Origin: Xanthobacteraceae bacterium
GTDB lineage: Bacteria; Pseudomonadota; Alphaproteobacteria; Rhizobiales; Xanthobacteraceae
Reading direction: 5' to 3'
Length of the DNA: 7,403 nucleotides
NCBI GenBank assembly: GCA_030037185.1
Contig: JASHRR010001372.1
Location: 1-7,403 of the forward strand
Position numbers and translations under genes: made by a program. A model generated the notes under the pieces. It had not been told where the DNA came from and did no database searches. It saw nothing but the letters and a program-made list of their open reading frames with translations. How positions within the stretch are numbered: the stretch's first letter is position 1; each line of letters opens with the position of its first letter. Positions 1 through 5,064 of this stretch are shown here, one piece after another.

Positions 1-450
1 AGAAGTCCAGGCGGGACGACGACGGCGACCAACCAAAAGGGCGCGGCGGCAGTCGCAAGGCTATGGTGGTTAGTGGCGCTGAGCGGGGTGGCAAATCCCG
101 TGCGCGGCGAGCACGTACGCATTGCGAGCGGACGATCGCCACCTTCCTGCTCGGCAACGTTTCCTCGCGAAGCGTTCTGTCCACCGACGAATTGTCAGCG
201 TACCGTTGGATCGGGCGCAAGTTTCGGGCACACCTGCGTGTCAACCAGTCGGCCGGCGAGTATGTTCGCACCGATCCTCACGCTGCCGCCAACGCTCATT
301 CCAACACGGCCGAGAGCTGGAACGCCACGCTCAAACGGGCGATAGCCGGGGTTTGGCACTGGATTTCGATCAAACGCCTTGACCGCTATTGCACCGAGAC
401 GGCATTGCGGTGGACTCACCGCGAGCATGACGGTCGCCTTTCTGCGTTGC
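1..450 (+). mobile_element. Right-hand part of an IS1595-family insertion sequence, probably a remnant
   Basis: Only the transposase coding part of the element is visible, and its left end lies outside the window. I could not identify a terminal inverted repeat or a target duplication between the end of transposase similarity (about base 450) and the apt start at 509. Either the right terminus is very short or it was lost. The right boundary given is approximate. Confidence 0.5.
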
Positions 451-512
451 CACGAATGTCAATAATTCCGGACGGGCAAGGAGGCAGAAAAAGCGAGGGG
501 AAGTCATCATGA
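3..512 (+). CDS. IS1595-family DDE transposase, C-terminal fragment (5' cut by window edge, 3' end probably truncated)
   Basis: The frame is open from base 3, so 169 residues are visible and the true start lies outside the window. Visible residues 1-60 include a Gly/Arg-rich stretch (PKGRGGSRK, then VVSGAERGG) as found after the first catalytic Asp in this family. The second catalytic Asp is visible residue 62 (STDELSAY), followed by the family motif VNQSAGEY. The catalytic Glu is residue 104 in [15 protein letters not shown], and the helix [12 protein letters not shown] and the RWTHRE motif follow. The first Asp must lie upstream. After RWTHRE and GRLSAL (about base 450) the sequence no longer resembles a transposase C-terminus. 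It seems to be translated apt leader, ending in a TGA that overlaps the apt ATG as ATGA. The family would catalyse cut-and-paste or copy transposition of its own element. Activity of this copy is doubtful if the 3' end is lost. Family assignment is confident; truncation is inferred. Confidence 0.8.
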   Translation, partial: KSRRDDDGDQPKGRGGSRKAMVVSGAERGGKSRARRARTHCERTIATFLLGNVSSRSVLSTDELSAYRWIGRKFRAHLRVNQSAGEYVRTDPHAAANAHSNTAESWNATLKRAIAGVWHWISIKRLDRYCTETALRWTHREHDGRLSALPRMSIIPDGQGGRKSEGKSS

Positions 513-1057
513 CCACGCCGGAACTCGAACTCAACCTGCGCAGCACGATCCGGACGATCCCGGACTATCCATCGCCCGGCATCATGTTCCGCGATATCAC
601 GACTTTGCTCGGCAATGCCCGAGCGTTCCGCCGCGCCGTGGACGAGCTGGTGCAACCGTGGGCCGGCCACAAGATCGACAAGGTCGCCGGCATCGAGGCG
701 CGCGGCTTCATCTTGGGCGGCGCCGTAGCGCATCAGTGCTCGGCCGGGTTTGTGCCGATCCGCAAGAAGGGCAAACTGCCCTACAAGCGCGTCAGCATCG
801 GTTATTCGCTCGAATACGGCGTGGACGAAATGGAAATGCACGAAGACGGCGTGGCCAGGGGCGAGCGCGTGGTCCTGGTCGATGATCTCGTCGCCACCGG
901 CGGAACCGCCGAGGCCGCCGTCAGGCTGCTGCGCCAGATCGGCGCCGAGGTGCTGGCCGCCTGCTTCATCATCGACCTGCCGGACCTCGGCGGCGCGGCC
1001 AAGCTGCGGGCGCTCGAGGTGCCGGTGCGGACGCTCATCTCATTCGAGGGGCATTGA
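509..1057 (+). CDS. apt: Adenine phosphoribosyltransferase
   Basis: Cytoplasmic purine-salvage enzyme: adenine + PRPP gives AMP + pyrophosphate. The 182-residue protein has the usual length of bacterial Apt. It begins with the Apt-type N-terminus [18 protein letters not shown] (residues 14-31). It carries the adenine-site segment [10 protein letters not shown] (61-70), the flexible-loop region RKKGKLPYK (85-93), the EYG dimer-contact motif (102-104), and the PRPP-binding signature [13 protein letters not shown] (121-133). The ATG at 509 is chosen because it fits the family start and has a GAGGGG ribosome site at 495-500, 8 bases upstream. A stronger AAGGAGG at 478-484 is too far away to serve it. 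The gene lies directly behind a transposase fragment (ATGA overlap), so its native upstream neighbour and promoter may have been displaced. It converges with the FAH-family gene, 89 bp away. Confidence 0.96.
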   Translation: MTTPELELNLRSTIRTIPDYPSPGIMFRDITTLLGNARAFRRAVDELVQPWAGHKIDKVAGIEARGFILGGAVAHQCSAGFVPIRKKGKLPYKRVSIGYSLEYGVDEMEMHEDGVARGERVVLVDDLVATGGTAEAAVRLLRQIGAEVLAACFIIDLPDLGGAAKLRALEVPVRTLISFEGH

Positions 1058-1084
1058 GCCGACAACTGCGACAGCACGGCTCAA
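1054..1084 (+). terminator. Inverted repeat overlapping the apt stop codon
   Basis: An 8-bp perfect inverted repeat, TTGAGCCG (1054-1061) and CGGCTCAA (1077-1084), encloses a 15-base loop and overlaps the apt TGA. A second small stem, TCCCC/GGGGA, follows at 1090-1104. Neither is followed by a T-run, so intrinsic termination is uncertain. It may instead protect mRNA ends between the two convergent genes. Confidence 0.3.
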
Positions 1085-1146
1085 CTGGATCCCCGGATCG
1101 GGGAATACCCACGCCTCCTCGCTTGCGTTTCCGATGGGCGTCTCAC

Positions 1147-1998
1147 CTAGGCCCGAAACGGCACCACCTTCTGGGTCTGCTCCCCCAATCCCGCAATGCC
1201 GAGCTTGACCACGTCGCCGGCCTTGAGGAACTTCGGCACCGGCTTCATGCCGAGCGCAACGCCCGGAGGCGTGCCGGTGATGATGACGTCGCCGGGCTGA
1301 AGAACCATGAATTGCGAGCAGTATGCCACGAGATGCGCGACGCCGAAGATCATCGTCCTGGTCGAGCCTTTCTGGCGCGTCTCGCCGTTGACGGTAAGCC
1401 ACATGTCGAGGTTCTGCGGATCGGGGATCCGGTCCTTGGTGACGAGCCAGGGGCCGAGCGGACCAAACGTTTCGCAGCCCTTGCCCTTGGTCCATTGGCC
1501 GGCGCGCTCGATCTGAAACTCTCGCTCCGAGACGTCGTTGGCCAGGCAATAGCCGGCGACGGCATCGATTGCGGCGCTCGCGTCGAGATAGCGCGCCCGG
1601 CTGCCGATCACCACGCCGAGCTCGACCTCATAGTCGAGCTTGGTCGCGCCCTTCGGCATTATGGTGTCGTCGTTTGGCCCGCAGATGCAGCTCGGCGCCT
1701 TGTTGAAGATGATCGGCTCCTTGGGGACCTGCAGTCCCGCCTCGGCGGCGTGGTCCGCATAATTGAGGCCGATGGCAATGAAATTACCGACCCGGCCGAT
1801 GCAGGGGCCGATGCGCGGCTGACCCGGCACGAGCGGCAGCTCGTCGGTCTTGACAGCGGCGAGTCTGGCGAGGCTCTGCGGCGACAGCGCCTCGCCCGCA
1901 AGGTCCGGCACCAGGCCAGACAGGTCGTGAATACGGCCTTCCTGATCGACGAGACCCGGCTGCTCGCGCCCGGCCGATCCATAACGCACAAGCTTCAT
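1147..1998 (-). CDS. Fumarylacetoacetate hydrolase family enzyme (acylpyruvase / diketo-sugar-acid hydrolase type)
   Basis: A 283-residue protein of the FAH superfamily: metal-dependent C-C bond hydrolases or hydratases acting on acylpyruvate-like diketo acids. Residues 1-70 form the family's N-terminal domain. The catalytic domain starts at IGLNYADHAAE (77-86) with His83. The metal ligands are Glu124 and Glu126 (DYEVELGVVIG) and Asp155 (CLANDVSERE). The substrate-side segment KGKGCETFGPLGPW (171-184) and TGTPPGVALG (241-250) follow. From memory the sequence most resembles the 2,4-diketo-3-deoxy-L-fuconate hydrolase clade, which is often annotated as ureidoglycolate lyase; the substrate cannot be fixed from sequence. 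The ATG at 1998 is chosen because MKLVRYG is the family start and AAAGGAAA lies just upstream (2003-2010). A longer open frame to 2112 would overlap the SDR gene. It is the second gene of a unit with the SDR, 38 bp downstream of it. Confidence 0.92.
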   Translation of the reverse strand: MKLVRYGSAGREQPGLVDQEGRIHDLSGLVPDLAGEALSPQSLARLAAVKTDELPLVPGQPRIGPCIGRVGNFIAIGLNYADHAAEAGLQVPKEPIIFNKAPSCICGPNDDTIMPKGATKLDYEVELGVVIGSRARYLDASAAIDAVAGYCLANDVSEREFQIERAGQWTKGKGCETFGPLGPWLVTKDRIPDPQNLDMWLTVNGETRQKGSTRTMIFGVAHLVAYCSQFMVLQPGDVIITGTPPGVALGMKPVPKFLKAGDVVKLGIAGLGEQTQKVVPFRA

Positions 1999-2002
1999 CG
2001 CA

Positions 2003-2010
2003 TTTCCTTT
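2003..2010 (-). promoter_or_regulatory. Ribosome binding site of the FAH-family gene
   Basis: On the minus strand the sequence reads AAAGGAAA, ending 4 bases before the ATG at 1998. It decides in favour of the short start over the in-frame extension to 2112. Confidence 0.6.
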
Positions 2011-2013
2011 CTC

Positions 2014-2036
2014 AAAAAAAGAGGCCGGTCTGGCCT
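2014..2036 (-). terminator. Weak intergenic hairpin with T-run between the SDR and FAH genes
   Basis: On the minus strand a 5-bp stem (AGGCC at 2036-2032 paired with GGCCT at 2026-2022, 5-base loop) is followed after C by seven T's (2020-2014). It starts directly after the SDR stop codon and ends just before the FAH ribosome site. The layout is that of an intrinsic terminator, but the stem is short. It could partially attenuate expression of the downstream gene or simply mark the SDR mRNA end. Confidence 0.4.
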
Positions 2037-2816
2037 TTAGAAGGCGCCCGGGAATGCGCCACCATCGAGCAGCAGATTCTGCCCGGTGATGTAGCCCGCA
2101 TGGGTCGAGCACAGGAATGCGCAGGCGGCGCCGAATTCCTCGGGGGCGCCGAGCCGTCTCGCTGGAATCGACGCGATCCGCTCCTTGGCGGCCTGCTCGA
2201 TCGTGATGCCGCGCTTGACTGCGGTCATTTCCATGTTCGATTGCAAGCGATCGGTAGCGAAGGCGCCCGGCTGCATAAAATTGATCGTGACATTGGCGCC
2301 GGCGACCGAGCGCGCGATGCCGGCCAAGAAGGCCGTCAGGCCGGCGCGCGCGCCTGACGACAGGTCGAGCCCGAACAGTGGCGCCTTCACGGTGCCTGAC
2401 GTGATGTTGATGATGCGGCCGAAGTTCCGTTTCACCATCGGGTCGATCGCCCTCTGGGTGATCTCGATCGCCACCACCATGTTGGCGATGACGCCGTCGA
2501 TGATCTGCTGACGGGAGAGCTCGCGGAAATCCCGGAAGGGCGGGCCTGCATTGTTGTTGACGACGATGTCGGGCTGCGGACAGACGGCGAACAATGCGTC
2601 CTGCCCCTCCGCGGTAGCGACGTCGGCCGCGACCGCGATCACCCTTGCACCGGTCGCCTGCCGGATGTCGGCCGCCGCCGCCTCAACTATCTCGCGACGG
2701 CGCCCGTTGACCACGACCTCGCATCCGGCCTCGGCGAGACTGTTGGCGCAGGCGCGGCCGAGCCCCTTGCTGGAGGCGCAGACGATGGCCTTGCGGCCGG
2801 CAATGCCCAGATCCAT
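2037..2816 (-). CDS. Atypical short-chain dehydrogenase/reductase (SDR) lacking the canonical Tyr/Lys pair
   Basis: A 259-residue Rossmann-fold protein of SDR length. The nucleotide-binding loop is ASSKGLG (14-20), in which the first glycine of the usual GxxxGxG is Ala14. VNNNAGPP (87-93) matches the NNAG motif. INITS (136-140) supplies the catalytic Ser140. At the place of YxxxK (13 and 17 residues later) the protein has Ser153 and Arg157 within LSSGARAGL. The C-terminal GYITGQNLLLDGG (241-253) is typical of the family. Related proteins with SNGAR in this place exist as I remember them, so this is probably a subfamily trait rather than decay; it makes ordinary NAD(P)-dependent carbonyl reduction uncertain. 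The ATG at 2816 fits the N-terminus MDLGIAGRKAIV and has GGGGAG (2828-2823) 6 bases upstream. The open frame to 3176 is rejected. First gene of the unit with the FAH-family enzyme and divergent from the dehydratase. Confidence 0.9.
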   Translation of the reverse strand: MDLGIAGRKAIVCASSKGLGRACANSLAEAGCEVVVNGRRREIVEAAAADIRQATGARVIAVAADVATAEGQDALFAVCPQPDIVVNNNAGPPFRDFRELSRQQIIDGVIANMVVAIEITQRAIDPMVKRNFGRIINITSGTVKAPLFGLDLSSGARAGLTAFLAGIARSVAGANVTINFMQPGAFATDRLQSNMEMTAVKRGITIEQAAKERIASIPARRLGAPEEFGAACAFLCSTHAGYITGQNLLLDGGAFPGAF

Positions 2817-2881
2817 GGCGTACTCCCCAACCGGCGCAAGTTCGCACGGTGTTGGTCTTCCTTGGCCACACGCGGCCGCGA

Positions 2882-2887
2882 TGTCAA
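2882..2887 (-). promoter_or_regulatory. Possible -35 box upstream of the SDR gene
   Basis: On the minus strand a perfect TTGACA lies 65 bases upstream of the SDR start. The -10 position 16-18 bases further on has no good TATAAT match (AAGGAA or CAAGGA). The box could therefore be chance or need an activator. The rest of the 236-bp divergent region (2817-3052) shows no clear operator. Confidence 0.2.
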
Positions 2888-3052
2888 TCGGCCGCCGTTT
2901 TCCGCCCCGGTCGCCGCTGCTTGACGCAAGCCGCGCGCGGTCCCGGTTCCTGCAAGTGATCGCCGTGATACGGCCCGAGGAAACGTCGCCCCCGGTGGTG
3001 AATTGGGCGCTTTCGCCTTGCGCAGGCAGGGGCTGCGGCGTTACCGTTTTAC

Positions 3053-4048
3053 ATGGCAAGTTTCCAGGATTCGTCGCTGCTGCTGCCAACGGCGGCCGAC
3101 GTGGATGCGGCCGCGGAGCGCCTCGCCGGGGTTGCCGTGCGCACGCCCCTGATTTCATCGCCGGTGCTCGATTCACTCACCGGCGGCCGGGTCTTTCTCA
3201 AGCCTGAGACGCTGCAGCGGACCGGCTCCTTCAAATTTCGCGGGGCCTATAACAAGCTTTGCTCGCTCGCCCGCGGCAGGCAATGCCCCGGGGTCGTGGC
3301 TTTTTCGTCCGGCAATCACGCCCAGGGCGTGGCGGCGGCGGCGAAGCTCCTCAACATACCGGCCGTCATCGTCATGCCGCGCGACGCGCCGCGGCCGAAG
3401 CGCGAGCGCACTGCCGCGCTCGGGGCCGAGGTGGTGCTCTACGATCGCGAACGCGAGGATCGCGAGGCAATATCGCGCCGGATCGCCGCGTCGCGCGGCG
3501 CCGTGCTGGTGCCCCCCTATGACGACCCGTTGGTCATTGCCGGGCAGGGGACGACGGGCCGCGAGATGGCCGAGGATGTGGCACATCTCGGACTGACGCT
3601 CGACTACGTGATCGCCAATGCCTCGGGCGGCGGGCTGACCGCCGGGATCGCGCTCGCCGTCAAGGCGAGGATGCCTCAAGCGCGCATTTACACCGCGGAG
3701 CCCGCGGGCTTCGACGACCATGCGCGTTCGTTTCGCAGTGGCCGGCGCGAGCGCAACGCAGTCCTGACCGGAACCATGTGCGACGCGCTGATGTCGCAGA
3801 CGCCGGGCGAGCTTACGTTCGAAGTTAATCGTGTGCTGGTAGCCGACGGCGTGACAGCGACCGAAACCGAAGTCGCCCGCGCGGTCAGCTTTGCGTTCCA
3901 CGAGCTGAAGCTCGTCGTCGAGCCCGGAGGCGCCGTTGCGCTCGCGGCGCTTCTTGCAGGCAACCTCGACATTGTCGGCAAGACCGCAGCCGTCGTGTTG
4001 TCCGGCGGCAATATCGACCCTGCCTTGTTTGCGAGGCTCGTGACGTAG
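3053..4048 (+). CDS. PLP-dependent threonine/serine dehydratase-like enzyme (no ACT domain)
   Basis: A fold-type II pyridoxal-phosphate enzyme of 331 residues, related to catabolic threonine dehydratase, serine dehydratase/racemase, threo-3-hydroxyaspartate ammonia-lyase and EutB. The PLP Schiff-base lysine is Lys61 in TGSFKFRGAYNKL. SSGNHAQG (85-92) contacts the substrate carboxylate. SGGGLTAG (191-198) is the phosphate-binding loop, with Ser191 where Gly is common. EPGGAVALAAL (290-300) and LSGGN (316-320) are family hallmarks. There is no C-terminal ACT regulatory domain, so this is not the feedback-inhibited biosynthetic IlvA. The expected reaction is beta-elimination of water from a hydroxy-amino acid to give a 2-keto acid and ammonia; the substrate is not determined. 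The ATG at 3053 leaves the usual short leader before PTAADVDAA. Its ribosome site is weak (GGGG is about 20 bases away). It is divergent from the SDR-FAH unit. Confidence 0.92.
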   Translation: MASFQDSSLLLPTAADVDAAAERLAGVAVRTPLISSPVLDSLTGGRVFLKPETLQRTGSFKFRGAYNKLCSLARGRQCPGVVAFSSGNHAQGVAAAAKLLNIPAVIVMPRDAPRPKRERTAALGAEVVLYDREREDREAISRRIAASRGAVLVPPYDDPLVIAGQGTTGREMAEDVAHLGLTLDYVIANASGGGLTAGIALAVKARMPQARIYTAEPAGFDDHARSFRSGRRERNAVLTGTMCDALMSQTPGELTFEVNRVLVADGVTATETEVARAVSFAFHELKLVVEPGGAVALAALLAGNLDIVGKTAAVVLSGGNIDPALFARLVT

Positions 4049-4051
4049 ATA

Positions 4052-4094
4052 GCCCGGCACCGCGGCGGCAAAGCCGCTGTGCCGGGCCGATTTT
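4052..4094 (+). terminator. Strong rho-independent terminator of the dehydratase gene
   Basis: A 9-bp perfect stem, GCCCGGCAC (4052-4060) with GTGCCGGGC (4079-4087), encloses a second 5-bp stem GCGGC/GCCGC (4065-4069 and 4073-4077) with an AAA loop. TTTT follows at 4091-4094. It begins 4 bases after the TAG stop. Confidence 0.8.
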
Positions 4095-4116
4095 CTGCGC
4101 GGTGTGGGAAAGACGC

Positions 4117-4135
4117 CGCGGCCTAATTGGCCGCG
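4117..4135 (-). terminator. Hairpin downstream of the ClpP-like gene, possible terminator
   Basis: A 7-bp perfect stem, CGCGGCC (4117-4123) with GGCCGCG (4129-4135), has a 5-base loop and lies 22 bases after the minus-strand stop codon at 4158. On the minus strand only a short TCTTTC follows, so termination may be weak. The dehydratase terminator hairpin just beyond would back it up. Confidence 0.4.
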
Positions 4136-4157
4136 TCGACAGCGTTCGGTCGCGTCA

Positions 4158-4697
4158 TTAGTACGGGCGGACCGCGAAAACCCGGTAGCGAGGGGGCCCG
4201 TAAGCGATAATCGGGCGGTGGTGTTTGTGGACGCGGTGGGTTACGTTGTGGGCCACCTCGATGTCACTCTCGGAGCAAGACGGCACAAATTCGGCAAGCT
4301 CCTGACCGCGGAGATAGATCAAATTTGGACGGAGGCCGCCGTGCCGGCCAATCCACGCTCGGATTTCGGGCGGATAGATGTTCATCATCTGTTGGGTCGC
4401 CGGGACGCTTGTTGCTTTGCCGAACGGGGTCGGTTGCCACGCCGCATGGAAGCCAAGCACGGCCCGAGGTGTCGCACAGATTTGCTCACGCGGTACCATG
4501 CCGATTGCCAAGGTGCATGCTGAGAGGCATGATCCGTCGATGACGATGCGCTCGCCCGAGGCGCGAGCGCGAGCGAAACGCGCTTCATATGCCGCGATCA
4601 GGCCTCCGGGGTCGTTGGCAAGCCGTATGGTAGCGTGGGCAGCGGACGAGGAAATCAAGGCCGCAAGTGCTGCGGTCAGCAAGGCTGGTCTATGCAC
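4158..4697 (-). CDS. Exported ClpP/crotonase-like protein of unknown function (COG3904-like)
   Basis: A 179-residue protein with an N-terminal signal peptide (residues 1-22; hydrophobic LLTAALAALISSSAA, cleavage likely after AHA), so periplasmic. The core IVIDGSCLSACTLAIG (51-66) resembles the strand plus nucleophile turn of ClpP-type serine proteases. LGFHAA (81-86) resembles the ClpP histidine. Ser59 to His84 is 25 residues, the same spacing as Ser97-His122 in ClpP. A third acid is not certain: Glu133 sits at the expected offset, and Asp145 is another option. Cys57, 61, 74 and 141 could form disulfides. At about 157 residues when mature it is shorter than ClpP and has a basic, Pro/Tyr-rich tail. 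The start is GTG at 4697 with AGGGAGA (4709-4703) 5 bases upstream. No partner gene is adjacent. I recall similar uncharacterised proteins in Bradyrhizobium; neither protease activity nor role is shown. Confidence 0.82.
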   Translation of the reverse strand: MHRPALLTAALAALISSSAAHATIRLANDPGGLIAAYEARFARARASGERIVIDGSCLSACTLAIGMVPREQICATPRAVLGFHAAWQPTPFGKATSVPATQQMMNIYPPEIRAWIGRHGGLRPNLIYLRGQELAEFVPSCSESDIEVAHNVTHRVHKHHRPIIAYGPPRYRVFAVRPY

Positions 4698-4744
4698 TAG
4701 AATCTCCCTACGCGCTTTGACGAGAGTATCATTCGTGGCGTAAA

Positions 4745-4861
4745 AGGTAGAATTGAGGCGAAATCGTAGTATTTTTGCGCTTACCTTCGACTAAGGTAAG
4801 TTTTATGACGTTCGGTCAGGTAGATCTGGCCTCGGCGTCAGGTAAAGGATTCTTCTTACCT
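4745..4861. repeat. Cluster of six AGGTA(A/G) hexamers upstream of the ClpP-like gene
   Basis: Direct copies lie at 4745-4750 (AGGTAG), 4794-4799 (AGGTAA), 4818-4823 (AGGTAG) and 4840-4845 (AGGTAA). Inverted copies (TTACCT) lie at 4781-4786 and 4856-4861. The two middle direct copies share the decamer GTCAGGTARA (4815-4824 and 4837-4846), exactly 22 bp apart. This may be a multi-site operator for regulation of the minus-strand gene starting at 4697; that role is inferred. Confidence 0.45.
4780..4800. promoter_or_regulatory. 8-bp palindrome, candidate operator or terminator hairpin
   Basis: CTTACCTT (4780-4787) and AAGGTAAG (4793-4800) form a perfect 8-bp inverted repeat around 5 bases, followed by TTTT on the plus strand. 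As DNA it is a typical dimer-regulator site built from two of the AGGTAR repeats. As RNA on the plus strand it would be a weak terminator. It lies about 83-103 bases upstream of the ClpP-like GTG. Confidence 0.4.
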
Positions 4862-5064
4862 TTGCGTTAAGGGACTAAGCTGGGATTTATACTTGGCAGC
4901 TCGTCATACATCATATCTAATTGATTTTGCGCAAATATTTGTCGCCACCGAGGCGGCGGCGGCGCATCCGGCCGCAGTCATCTTCTCGTACCTGCTGCCG
5001 CGGCCAGGCGGTTGCGCGGCGCCATTGGGGCAAATCCTTGGGTCGAAACGTCACGCACCCTTCG

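Larger units (their letters stand above)
4698..5064. other. AT-rich intergenic region with repeated AGGTAR motifs
   Basis: This 367-bp region separates the ClpP-like start from the epimerase stop. Over 4741-4940 the GC content is about 40% by hand count (81 of 200), clearly below the GC-rich flanking genes. The left half carries six AGGTA(A/G) copies on both strands (listed separately). The right half (about 4940-5064) returns to high GC, and no gene or clear terminator was seen in it. A 22-codon frame at 4805-4870 is noted under findings. Confidence 0.6.

Noticed and set aside
1054..2040. 328-residue plus-strand open frame opposite the FAH-family gene
   Set aside because: It is antisense to a gene with clear catalytic motifs; its Arg/Asp/Leu-rich composition is typical of a GC-rich shadow frame and no family is recognisable.
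2921..2926. TTGACG as a -35 box for the dehydratase
   Set aside because: No acceptable -10 sequence lies 16-18 bases downstream.
2817..3176. N-terminal extension of the SDR open frame to 3176
   Set aside because: It would overlap the start of the divergent dehydratase, is Arg/Pro-rich, and the SDR fold starts right at MDLGIAGRKAIV with a good ribosome site.
3173..4060. 295-residue minus-strand open frame opposite the dehydratase
   Set aside because: Shadow of the PLP enzyme, low-complexity Arg/His/Gly composition.
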